Assembly: GCA_046756405.1 (NCBI GenBank)
Contig: JBHHWH010000090.1
Location: forward strand, 1 to 8,959
DNA length: 8,959 nucleotides
Direction of reading: 5' to 3'
Source: JBHHWH01 sp046756405
GTDB taxonomy: Bacteria > Actinomycetota > Acidimicrobiia > Spongiisociales > ZC4RG35
In this document: positions 1-6,554 of the stretch, piece by piece
How the letters are laid out: each line of letters starts with the position of its first letter
Position numbering within the stretch: position 1 is the stretch's first letter
Translations under genes and position numbers: made by a program
The notes under the pieces: generated by a model
What the model saw: only the letters and a program-made list of their open reading frames with translations
Told to the model about the DNA's origin: nothing
The model's database searches: none

Positions 1-698
1 TGTGGGCGGGGGACCTGCTACGCATGTACGAGAAGTACGCCGAGAGGCTCGGCTACAAGGTGGAAACCCTCGAGGAGTCGCCCTCGGAGGTAGGGGGCTA
101 CGACAAGGTCACCATCGCGGTTAAGGGACGGGGCGCCTACTCCCGGTTCAAGTATGAGGGAGGCGTGCACCGGGTGCAGCGGGTACCGAAGACCGAGTCC
201 CAGGGGCGCATCCACACTTCCACCGCCACCGTCGCCGTACTCCCCGAAGCCGAGGAGGTGGAGGTCGAGATCGACCCCAACGACGTCCGCGTCGATGTGT
301 TCCGCTCCACCGGTCCCGGGGGGCAGTCGGTGAACACCACCGACTCGGCGGTACGTATCACCCACCTACCCACCGGCCTCGTCGTGAGCTGCCAGGACGA
401 GAAGAGCCAGCGTCAGAACAAGGAGAAGGCCTTCCGCATCCTCAGGGCCCGTCTCCTCCAGGCCGAGCAGGAGCGGCAGAGGGCAGAGGTCGCCGGGGAG
501 CGGCGCACCCAGGTGGGGACCGGAGAGCGCTCGGAGAAGATCCGCACCTACAACTTCAAGGAGAACCGGGTCACCGACCACCGCATCGGGCTCACCGTCC
601 GCCGTCTCGACCAGGTGCTGGAGGGAGATCTCGACCCCTTCGTCGAAGGCCTGGCGGCCCACGACCAGGCGGAAAAGCTAGCCGCGTCGACTCCGTGA
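1..698 (+). CDS. prfA: Peptide chain release factor 1 (RF1), 5'-truncated by window edge
   Basis: RF1 recognises UAA and UAG in the ribosomal A site and triggers hydrolysis of peptidyl-tRNA. The reading frame is already open at base 3 (W-A-G-D-L-L-R-M-Y), so the ATG at 24 is internal. 231 residues are visible and roughly the first 125-130 of a ~360-residue protein lie upstream. The stop-codon recognition motif is the RF1 type P-K-T (bases 186-194, in RVPKTESQGRIHTS); RF2 would carry S-P-F. The catalytic GGQ loop is at bases 318-326 within GPGGQSVNTTDSAVR, and its glutamine is the PrmC methylation target. The following CQDEKSQRQNKEKA block is typical of domain 3. The TGA stop at 696-698 overlaps a GTG at 695-697, suggesting translational coupling to prmC. 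Identification is secure. Confidence 0.97.
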   Translation, partial: WAGDLLRMYEKYAERLGYKVETLEESPSEVGGYDKVTIAVKGRGAYSRFKYEGGVHRVQRVPKTESQGRIHTSTATVAVLPEAEEVEVEIDPNDVRVDVFRSTGPGGQSVNTTDSAVRITHLPTGLVVSCQDEKSQRQNKEKAFRILRARLLQAEQERQRAEVAGERRTQVGTGERSEKIRTYNFKENRVTDHRIGLTVRRLDQVLEGDLDPFVEGLAAHDQAEKLAASTP

Positions 699-759
699 GC
701 GAGATCAGGTCCAGGCATTTCCTGCGGGAACGCCGCGGAAGTGTAAAACTCTGGGGGAT

Positions 760-1485
760 ATGGGTCTTCTCCCGCCCCACGAGCTACGCCGTCTCGATGC
801 CCTGGCCAGCCCCGACCGACCCTTGGAGGAACTGATCCGTCGCCGGGTGGAAGGCGAGCCCCTCCAGTACATCGAAGGGTCTGCTGCCTTCGCCGACCTG
901 GAGCTGGTCGTTGACGAGAGGGTGATAGTCCCGAGACCGGAGACCGAGGGCTTGTTCGAGATCGCCACCAAGATGGTCCGCCACCCGACGGTGATCGTCG
1001 ACCTGTGCACCGGCTCCGGCGCCCTCGCCCTCGCCCTCAAGAAGACCTACCCCAACGCCTCGGTGTTCGCCGTGGACCTTTCCGAGGAGGCTATCGAGGT
1101 GGCCACCGCCAACATGTACAAGACGGGACTCTCCATCTACTTCGCCGTTGGCGACCTCTTCGATCCCCTGCCCGCCTCGCTCCTCGGCGAAGTCGACCTG
1201 CTCGTCGCCAACCCCCCCTATGTAGCTGAGGCCGAGTACTCGTCTCTTCCCGCTGACGTACGTCGGGAACCGAAGATGGCCCTGGTGGCTGGACCGACCG
1301 GATTGGAGGTGATACAGCAGATCGGCGCCTCGGTTTCGCAGTGGCTTCGGCCCGGTGGCGTGGTCATCTGCGAGATCGGCGAGACCCAGGGGGCACCAGC
1401 GGTCGCCTGCTTCGAGGATCTGCCGGCGGTGATCCGCCAGGACCTCAACGGTCGGGACCGCTATCTGGTCGCCGTCAAGCCCTGA
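760..1485 (+). CDS. prmC: Peptide chain release factor N5-glutamine methyltransferase PrmC (N-terminus short, possibly frameshifted)
   Basis: PrmC (HemK) transfers a methyl group from S-adenosylmethionine to the glutamine of the GGQ motif of RF1 and RF2 in the cytoplasm. Numbered from ATG 760 (241 residues), the substrate-binding motif NPPY is at 151-154, the SAM-binding glycine motif DLCTGSG at 81-87, and the family signature PRPETE at 58-63, preceded by GEPLQYI. The gene follows prfA, its usual partner. The oddity is length: family members run about 275-290 residues and have a fuller N-terminal helical domain, while only ~32 residues precede GEPLQYI here. ATG 760 lacks a well-placed Shine-Dalgarno; a G5 run ends 2 bases upstream. 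A GTG at 695 overlapping the prfA stop opens a different frame that would join this one if the G5 run were G6. The catalytic domain looks intact. Function is certain; the start is not. Confidence 0.93.
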   Translation: MGLLPPHELRRLDALASPDRPLEELIRRRVEGEPLQYIEGSAAFADLELVVDERVIVPRPETEGLFEIATKMVRHPTVIVDLCTGSGALALALKKTYPNASVFAVDLSEEAIEVATANMYKTGLSIYFAVGDLFDPLPASLLGEVDLLVANPPYVAEAEYSSLPADVRREPKMALVAGPTGLEVIQQIGASVSQWLRPGGVVICEIGETQGAPAVACFEDLPAVIRQDLNGRDRYLVAVKP

Positions 1486-1529
1486 TCTCGGTAGTGGCTC
1501 CACTCCCGCCGGTGTTCGGATTCTTCGGA

Positions 1530-1535
1530 TACTGT
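1530..1535 (+). promoter_or_regulatory. Possible -10 element (TACTGT) for leaderless metY
   Basis: TACTGT fits the actinobacterial TAnnnT -10 pattern, and the overlapping GATACT at 1528-1533 matches four of six consensus bases. It ends 6 bases before the metY ATG at 1542, so transcription from it would start at or next to the A of the start codon. No clear -35 hexamer is present and no Shine-Dalgarno precedes metY. This is inference from spacing only. Confidence 0.3.
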
Positions 1536-1541
1536 TGAGCC

Positions 1542-2837
1542 ATGCCTACACCGAGGAGTTTCGAGCCGGAGACCCTGTCGTTGCATGCGGGTCATCACCC
1601 CGACTCCGAGACCCGGGCCCGAGCCACCCCGATCTACCAGACCGCCTCCTTTGTCTTCGAGGACACCGATCAAGCCGCGGCGATCTTCAACATCGAACGA
1701 ACCGGCCACGTCTACTCCCGGCTGACCAACCCCACCAACGCGGTGCTCGAAGAGCGTATCTCAGCTCTGGAAGGAGGTGTCGGCGCCGTGGCCACGGCCA
1801 GCGGCCAGGCGGCGACCCATCTCGGCATCGCCACGATCCTGAACGCCGGCGACCATATCGTCTCCTCGCGGTCGATCTACGGCGGCAGCCACAACCTGAT
1901 GGCCTATACACTGCCCCGCTTCGGGATCGATACCACCTTCGTCAATCCTCGGGACCCGGAGGCCTTCCAGGCTGCCATCAGGCCCAACACCAAGCTCGTC
2001 TTCGGTGAGACCCTGGGCAACCCTGGCCTCGAAGTGTTGGACATTCCGACCATCTCCGACATCGCCCATGAAGCAGGGATTCCGCTGATGATCGATGCCA
2101 CCTTCACCACCCCCATCCTCAGTCGTCCCTTCGATCTCGGCGCCGACATCATCGTCCACTCGGCAACCAAGTTCCTCTCCGGTCACGGGGTGATTATCGG
2201 AGGGCTCCTGGTGGACGGTGGGACCTTTGACTGGGAGACTTCAGGGAAGTTCCCCACCCTGACCGAGCCCTACGAGGGCTTTCACGGACTCGACTTCGTC
2301 GAGGAGTTCGGTCCCGCCGCTTACATCACCAGAGCACGCAAAGAGGGTGCCCGCGACTTCGGGGCGTCCATGGCGCCGATGACCGCTTTCTTGATCCTCC
2401 AGGGCATGGAGACCCTCCCGATCCGGATGCGCCAGCACGTGGAGAACGCCCGCCGGCTCGTCACCTACCTGGACCAGCACCCGGCGGTCGAATGGGTCCG
2501 CTATCCGGAGTTGGAGTCCCACCCCGATTACAGGCTGGCCAAGAAGCTCCTACCCGACGGGTGCGGTTCGGTGTTCAGCTTCGAGGTGAAGGGCGGTCGT
2601 ACTGCCGGGCAACGTTTCATCGAACGGCTCGAGCTTGCCTCCCATCTCGCCAACGTGGGTGACGCCAAGACCCTGGTGATTCACCCGGCCAGTACCACCC
2701 ACCATCGCATGGACAGAGAGGCGCTGGAAGCTGCGGGGATCACCGAGGGGCTGATTCGGATCTCGGTGGGCCTGGAGCACATCGACGACATCATCGCCGA
2801 CATCGACGCCGGTCTACGGGCTTCGCAGAGGAGTTGA
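1542..2837 (+). CDS. metY: O-acetylhomoserine sulfhydrylase (O-acetylhomoserine aminocarboxypropyltransferase)
   Basis: This PLP enzyme of the Cys/Met metabolism family condenses O-acetylhomoserine with sulfide to give homocysteine and acetate, the direct sulfhydrylation route to methionine. The 431-residue length is normal for MetY and longer than most MetB or MetC proteins. The PLP Schiff-base lysine is K210 in HSATKFLSGHG, and D185 (MIDATFTTP), 25 residues earlier, is the pyridine-nitrogen aspartate. The N-terminal YSRLTNPTN motif supplies phosphate and neighbour-subunit contacts. The extra segment around TEPYEGFHGLDF through RARKEGARDFGASMAP is characteristic of the MetY branch. The ATG is the only good start, follows the prmC stop by 56 bases, and lacks a Shine-Dalgarno. 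Neighbouring metA would supply the acylated homoserine. MetZ (O-succinylhomoserine sulfhydrylase) is a less likely alternative. Confidence 0.93.
   Translation: MPTPRSFEPETLSLHAGHHPDSETRARATPIYQTASFVFEDTDQAAAIFNIERTGHVYSRLTNPTNAVLEERISALEGGVGAVATASGQAATHLGIATILNAGDHIVSSRSIYGGSHNLMAYTLPRFGIDTTFVNPRDPEAFQAAIRPNTKLVFGETLGNPGLEVLDIPTISDIAHEAGIPLMIDATFTTPILSRPFDLGADIIVHSATKFLSGHGVIIGGLLVDGGTFDWETSGKFPTLTEPYEGFHGLDFVEEFGPAAYITRARKEGARDFGASMAPMTAFLILQGMETLPIRMRQHVENARRLVTYLDQHPAVEWVRYPELESHPDYRLAKKLLPDGCGSVFSFEVKGGRTAGQRFIERLELASHLANVGDAKTLVIHPASTTHHRMDREALEAAGITEGLIRISVGLEHIDDIIADIDAGLRASQRS
2829..2833 (+). promoter_or_regulatory. Shine-Dalgarno AGGAG for the hydrolase GTG start
   Basis: AGGAG lies in the last codons of metY, 8 bases before the GTG at 2842. 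It decides that start, since no ATG lies nearby in frame. Confidence 0.65.
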
Positions 2838-2841
2838 GGCT

Positions 2842-3630
2842 GTGGAATTCACCGTCGACGGCCGTTCCGTATACGCCGCCACCGGGCACAGTCCCTGGGA
2901 CGACCGTAAGGACTCGGTGGTGTTCCTCCACGGTGTGGGTGCCGACCACACCGTCTGGGTCCTACCCACCAGGTTCTTCGGCCGTAAGGGGCGCAATGTT
3001 CTTGCCCTCGACTTCCCCGGCAGCGGAAGGTCCGAGGGTCCTCCGTTACCGACCATCGAGGAGTTGGCCGCCTGGGTGGTCGAGGTTCTCGACGCGGCTG
3101 GAATCGACAAGGCGGCTATCGTCGGCCACAGCATGGGGGCGCTGGTATCTCTGGCTGTGGCAGCCACCCGCCCCGACAGGGTGCGGGGTTTGGTCCTCTT
3201 AGGGGTGGCCTCACCGATGACGGTCAGCGACGAGCTGTTGGACAACGCCAAGCGGAACACCTGGGACACGGTCCAGATGATGAACCTGTGGAGTCACAGC
3301 CGGAGAGCTCAGATCGGAGGCAACGACGTTCCCGGGATCTGGATGCTCGGCCTCAACCAGCGCCTCCTCGAACAGGCTAAACCGGGCGTGATCTATGCGG
3401 GGCTCAAAGCCTGCCATGAGTTCGCTTCGGGCGTCGAAATGGCCGGAGTCGTCACCTGTCCGACGCTGTTTCTGCTGGGTAGCAAGGACCGGATGACACC
3501 GGCGTTGCGGGCGAAACCCCTCATCGACGCGGCTCCCCAGGCGCGGAGCGTGGTCTTTGCCGATACCGGCCATGCCCTGCTGGCGGAACGTCCCGACGAA
3601 GTCCTCGACGAGCTGATAACCATCGTCTGA
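2842..3630 (+). CDS. Alpha/beta-fold hydrolase, substrate unknown
   Basis: A 262-residue single-domain alpha/beta hydrolase with a complete apparent catalytic triad: nucleophile S97 in GHSMG, acid D216 in LLGSKDRMTP, and H244 in DTGHALLAERP. The oxyanion-hole HG motif is in FLHGVG (about 28-33), followed by the usual ALDFPGSGRS turn. Residues ~125-200 form a variable cap rich in W, M and N. There is no signal peptide or membrane segment, so it is presumably cytoplasmic. The GTG start follows the metY stop by 4 bases and the stop is 3 bases before metA, so it is almost certainly co-transcribed with both. It is too short for homoserine acetyltransferase MetX (~350-380 residues) and its nucleophile elbow is of the general hydrolase type. 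The family also includes esterases, haloperoxidase-like and C-C bond hydrolases. Position suggests a role around acyl-homoserine or methionine metabolism, but no substrate can be read from sequence. Confidence 0.85.
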   Translation: MEFTVDGRSVYAATGHSPWDDRKDSVVFLHGVGADHTVWVLPTRFFGRKGRNVLALDFPGSGRSEGPPLPTIEELAAWVVEVLDAAGIDKAAIVGHSMGALVSLAVAATRPDRVRGLVLLGVASPMTVSDELLDNAKRNTWDTVQMMNLWSHSRRAQIGGNDVPGIWMLGLNQRLLEQAKPGVIYAGLKACHEFASGVEMAGVVTCPTLFLLGSKDRMTPALRAKPLIDAAPQARSVVFADTGHALLAERPDEVLDELITIV

Positions 3631-3633
3631 GCC

Positions 3634-4638
3634 ATGCCCCTGATTGCCCACAACGGGCTTCCCGCCTTCGACCGTCTCCGTTTGGAGGGACGTGACGTTG
3701 TATCCCCTGACGAGATGGACGGTGGACTTCCCTCGATCCGTATTGGACTGCTGAATCTGATGCCCGACGCCGCCCTCGAGGCCACCGAGCGCCAGTTCAT
3801 CCGTCTCGTAACCGCCTACGACCAGGAGGCCAACCTTTACGTCTACCCCTTCACCCTGGCCGCCGAGGCGCGCTCCCACGAAGCCCGGGCCCACATTCGA
3901 GCCCACTATTCGACCTTCGAGCAGCTGAAGGAGTTTGGCCTAGATGCCCTGATCATCACCGGCGCCAATCCGGTCCACGTCGATCTCGTCGAGGAGGCCT
4001 ACTGGACGGGGATGGTCGAGGTGCTGGATTGGGCGGTCGATGGGGTCCGGTCGACGATGTGTTCCTGCCTGGCCGCCCATGCCTATATCAGGCATCACCG
4101 GGGGATCAACCGGACCAGGCTTCCCCGGAAGTGTTGGGGTGTCTTCTCCCACCACGTCGTCTCCGATCATTTCCTCCTCGATGGTGTAGTGGCGCCAGTC
4201 GAAGCCCCCCACTCGCACTTCTTCAACCTGACTGCCGAGGACTTCGAGGGGTCGGGGGCGAGGCTGCTGATGGTGGGGGAGCATGATTGTGTCCACATGG
4301 CGGTCAGCGACGAAGAAGCGAGCTTCGTCTTCTTCCAGGGCCACCCCGAATACGACGGGCTCAGCCTGCTCAAGGAGTACAAACGGGAGGTCAGCCGGTT
4401 CTTCGCCGGTGTCAGGGAGGACTACCCGCCGTTCCCCGAACAGTATTTCGATCCCGATGTGGTCGAGCTCCTCGCCGAGTATCAAACAAGGGTGGTCGAA
4501 GCGCGCGCGGAGGGCAGGGAGATGCCCGAGTTTCCCGAGTCGGCGATCTCGATCGCCGAACCACCAGCCTGGTCAGCGGCCGGGATGCAGATCTACAGGA
4601 ACTGGCTCGCCGAAGTGAGCCGTCGGGCCGGGTCGTGA
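3634..4638 (+). CDS. metA: Homoserine O-acyltransferase (MetA/HTS family, divergent subgroup)
   Basis: MetA-type enzymes transfer an acetyl or succinyl group from CoA to the homoserine hydroxyl, the committed step to methionine. This 334-residue protein belongs to the HTS (glutamine amidotransferase-like) family. Aligned by eye with E. coli MetA, the nucleophile is C145 (STMCSCLAAHA), and the His/Glu pair is H237 and E239 in GHPEYD. The NLMPDAALEATERQF block near residues 41-55 resembles a MetA-like subgroup in which the lysines after NLMP of the E. coli type are absent. The acyl-specificity position (Gly for succinyl, Glu for acetyl) aligns with V114 in TGANPVHV, so CoA-donor choice cannot be read off. 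Pairing with metY argues for acetyl. ATG 3634 lies 3 bases after the hydrolase stop, with no clear Shine-Dalgarno; translational coupling is likely. Confidence 0.88.
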   Translation: MPLIAHNGLPAFDRLRLEGRDVVSPDEMDGGLPSIRIGLLNLMPDAALEATERQFIRLVTAYDQEANLYVYPFTLAAEARSHEARAHIRAHYSTFEQLKEFGLDALIITGANPVHVDLVEEAYWTGMVEVLDWAVDGVRSTMCSCLAAHAYIRHHRGINRTRLPRKCWGVFSHHVVSDHFLLDGVVAPVEAPHSHFFNLTAEDFEGSGARLLMVGEHDCVHMAVSDEEASFVFFQGHPEYDGLSLLKEYKREVSRFFAGVREDYPPFPEQYFDPDVVELLAEYQTRVVEARAEGREMPEFPESAISIAEPPAWSAAGMQIYRNWLAEVSRRAGS

Positions 4639-5192
4639 TCGAAGAGGCGACAGAGGCCATCGCCGAGGGGCTGGTGGTGGGCCTCCCCACCGACACCGTC
4701 TATGGGGTCGGCGTCGACCCCCAAAACGAGGAAGCAGTGACCCTCCTCTACGAGCTGAAGGGCCGCCCCGCCCACAAGCCGGTGGGCCTGTTGGTTGCTG
4801 ACGTCGCCCAGGCTCGGGAGATAGGAGTGTTGACCGATGCAGCCGCCGACCTGGCCGAACGCCACTGGCCCGGTGCCCTTACCCTGGTGGTCATCCCCCG
4901 CGTGGTTCTCCCTGATTGGGTCGGACATCGCTATCTCCGCACTGTTGGGATAAGGGTCCCCGACCACCCGGTGGCCCTGGAGCTGTTACGACGTACCGGT
5001 CCCCTGGCGGTGACCTCTGCCAACCGTTCCGGGGAGCCGGAGGCGATGAGCGATGTCGACGCCCGGGAGATCTTCGGCGACCAGGTGGCCGTCTACCTGG
5101 AGGGGGAGTGTCCAGGAGGGGAGCCCTCTACGGTGGTGGACGCCACCGGCGCCACCTTGGTGGTGCTCCGGGAGGGACCGGTGAAGGTTTGA
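4635..5192 (+). CDS. tsaC: L-threonylcarbamoyladenylate synthase, short TsaC/YrdC form
   Basis: This enzyme makes threonylcarbamoyl-AMP from threonine, bicarbonate and ATP, the first step of the t6A modification at position 37 of ANN-decoding tRNAs. The 185-residue protein is the single-domain TsaC/YrdC form without the C-terminal Sua5 domain. Visible signatures are LPTDTVYGVG (17-26), the KGRP/HKP nucleotide-binding segment (K42, R44, K48), PGALTLVV (~89-96), the SANRSG motif (S128, N130) and GEPSTVVD (152-159). The frame stays open far upstream inside metA, but homology begins at the GTG at 4635-4637, whose last two bases plus the next A form the metA stop (GTGA overlap), so this start is chosen. 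No Shine-Dalgarno is evident; coupling to metA translation is likely. It lies directly upstream of glyA, a common actinobacterial arrangement. Confidence 0.92.
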   Translation: MIEEATEAIAEGLVVGLPTDTVYGVGVDPQNEEAVTLLYELKGRPAHKPVGLLVADVAQAREIGVLTDAAADLAERHWPGALTLVVIPRVVLPDWVGHRYLRTVGIRVPDHPVALELLRRTGPLAVTSANRSGEPEAMSDVDAREIFGDQVAVYLEGECPGGEPSTVVDATGATLVVLREGPVKV

Positions 5193-5209
5193 CGGGTATC
5201 GTCGGTGTC

Positions 5210-6481
5210 ATGATCTCCACCGAACTCATCGAAACCGTCGACCCGGACATTGCTTCCCTGATCCGTAAGGACTTGGAGCGGCAGAACTCGCATATTCATC
5301 TGATCGCCTCGGAGAACTTCGCTTCGGTGGCGGTGATGGAGGCCTCCGGCTCGGTGTTCACCAACAAGTATGCCGAGGGTTATCCGGGCCGCCGCTACTA
5401 CGAGGGCTGCCAGGTGGTGGACGAGATGGAACAGCTCGCCATCGACCGTGCCAAAGAGCTCTTCGGCGCCGAATACGTCAACGTCCAGCCTCATTCGGGT
5501 GCCCAGGCCAACATGGCGGTCTACTTCGCTCTCCTCGAACCGGGGGACACGGTGCTGGGGATGCGTCTCGACCAGGGTGGACATCTCACCCACGGCTCTC
5601 CGGTGAACTTCAGTGGGCTCTACTACAACTTCGTCGCCTACGGGGTGGACCCGGACACCGAGATCATCGATATGGACGAGGTTCGTCGGCTGGCCAAAGA
5701 GCACCAGCCCAAGATCGTCCTCGCCGGATACTCCGCCTACTCCCGTGCCCTGGACTATGAAGCCTTCCGGGAGATCGCCGACGAGATCGGCGCCGTCTTC
5801 ATGGTCGACGCCGCCCACTTCATCGGCTTGGTGGCCGGCAAGTCCCATCCCAGCCCGGTGCCCCACGCCGACGTAGTCACCGGCACCACCCATAAGGCGC
5901 TGCGGGGCCCTCGGGGCGGGCTGATCCTGGCCCGGGAGGAGTACGAGAAGGACTTCAACAAGGCGGTCTTCCCCAACGCCCAGGGAGGCCCCCTGGAGAA
6001 CCAGATCGCCGCCAAGGCGGTCTGTTTCCGCGAGGCGCTCCAACCATCTTTCCACGAGTACACCGAACAGATCGTGGCCAACGCCAAGGCCATGGCAGAG
6101 ACCGTTCAGTCCCGTGGGGTGCGGGTGGTCTCCGGGGGCACCGACAACCATCTGTTCCTCATCGACCTCCGCTCGGTGGACGAGGAACTGACGGGCAAAG
6201 AGGCCGCCAGGATGCTGGACGGGGTGGGGATCACCCTCAACTTCAACACCATCCCCTTCGACCCCCGACCTCCCTTCCGGGCCTCGGGTCTGCGGATCGG
6301 TACCCCGGCGATGACCACCCAGGGGTTCACCGAGGAGGGCGCCGCCGAGGTGGCGTCGCTGATCGTTGACGCTCTGGAGAGGCGCAACGACGAGGCGGCG
6401 CTGGCCAAGGTGGCAGCTCGGGTCAGCGAACTGGCTGTCGAGTTCCCTCCCTACCCGAAGGACTTTCCGGGACACGTATAG
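5210..6481 (+). CDS. glyA: Serine hydroxymethyltransferase
   Basis: GlyA is a cytoplasmic PLP enzyme that interconverts serine + tetrahydrofolate and glycine + 5,10-methylene-THF, the main one-carbon entry point. The product is 423 residues, normal for bacterial SHMT. The Schiff-base lysine is K229 in VTGTTHKALRGPRGG, D200 and H203 (MVDAAHFIG) stack on and bind the cofactor, and the N-terminal LIASENF and NKYAEGYPGRRYYEG blocks carry substrate-binding residues. The C-terminal GLRIGTPAMTTQGF segment includes the carboxylate-binding arginine. The frame is open well upstream into tsaC, but family similarity starts at ATG 5210, 17 bases after the tsaC stop. Shine-Dalgarno pairing is poor. Its product feeds the methyl group needed to finish methionine, so its position next to the met cassette is metabolically coherent, although glyA commonly sits here regardless. 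Confidence 0.97.
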   Translation: MISTELIETVDPDIASLIRKDLERQNSHIHLIASENFASVAVMEASGSVFTNKYAEGYPGRRYYEGCQVVDEMEQLAIDRAKELFGAEYVNVQPHSGAQANMAVYFALLEPGDTVLGMRLDQGGHLTHGSPVNFSGLYYNFVAYGVDPDTEIIDMDEVRRLAKEHQPKIVLAGYSAYSRALDYEAFREIADEIGAVFMVDAAHFIGLVAGKSHPSPVPHADVVTGTTHKALRGPRGGLILAREEYEKDFNKAVFPNAQGGPLENQIAAKAVCFREALQPSFHEYTEQIVANAKAMAETVQSRGVRVVSGGTDNHLFLIDLRSVDEELTGKEAARMLDGVGITLNFNTIPFDPRPPFRASGLRIGTPAMTTQGFTEEGAAEVASLIVDALERRNDEAALAKVAARVSELAVEFPPYPKDFPGHV

Positions 6482-6498
6482 GAGAAAGCAGGCAGGAT

Positions 6499-6527
6499 TT
6501 GGCCTGAATCTCCAGTCTCAATACCCT
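6499..6527 (+). promoter_or_regulatory. Possible promoter for the atp operon
   Basis: TTGGCC (6499-6504) and TACCCT (6522-6527) are separated by 17 bases in the glyA-atpZ gap, giving a weak -35 and a TAnnnT -10. Transcription would start near 6534, about 20 bases before the proposed GTG start. The match is modest and read-through from glyA is equally possible. Confidence 0.25.
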
Positions 6528-6551
6528 TTGGGCTTCCCCCACCCACCCCCC
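6524..6551 (-). other. C-rich tract; G-quadruplex candidate on the minus strand
   Basis: On the + strand there are C runs of 3, 5, 3 and 6 (6524-6526, 6536-6540, 6542-6544, 6546-6551) separated by 9, 1 and 1 bases. The minus strand therefore has four G runs of at least three, with loops of 1, 1 and 9. This lies between the proposed promoter and the atpZ start. The 9-base loop is longer than in the strict quadruplex definition. Confidence 0.4.
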
Positions 6552-6554
6552 TCC

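Noticed and set aside
784..1503. Minus-strand open frame (239 codons) opposite prmC
   Set aside because: Shadow of the codon bias of prmC. No motif, no ribosome site, and complete overlap with a conserved gene.
1536..1546. The same 11 bases (TGAGCCATGCC) at the starts of metY (1536-1546) and metA (3628-3638)
   Set aside because: The match is a TGA, a GCC and an ATGCC start. In the second case the TGA is the hydrolase stop, in the first it is not a known gene's stop. No flanking similarity extends it, so chance is the simplest reading.
2842..3630. The hydrolase as homoserine O-acetyltransferase MetX
   Set aside because: About 100 residues too short, with a generic GHSMG elbow, and a MetA family enzyme is already encoded next door.
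3211..3906. Minus-strand open frame (231 codons) spanning the hydrolase-metA junction
   Set aside because: Crosses two well-supported + strand genes and shows no family resemblance.
4287..4634. Upstream in-frame extension of tsaC inside metA
   Set aside because: The extra residues are the out-of-frame reading of metA and have no TsaC similarity. The GTG at 4635 fits family length and the GTGA overlap.
4916..5209. Upstream in-frame extension of glyA inside tsaC
   Set aside because: Low-complexity G/R/P-rich translation from the shifted tsaC frame. GlyA homology and normal length begin at ATG 5210.
5093..6475. Long minus-strand open frame (460 codons) opposite tsaC and glyA
   Set aside because: Antisense shadow in a high-GC gene. 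The translation is low-complexity V/G/H/D-rich with no recognisable family, while the + strand encodes clear TsaC and GlyA.
6482..6554. Rho-independent terminator after glyA
   Set aside because: Only a 4-base stem (CAGG/CCTG, around 6493-6506) and no following T run.
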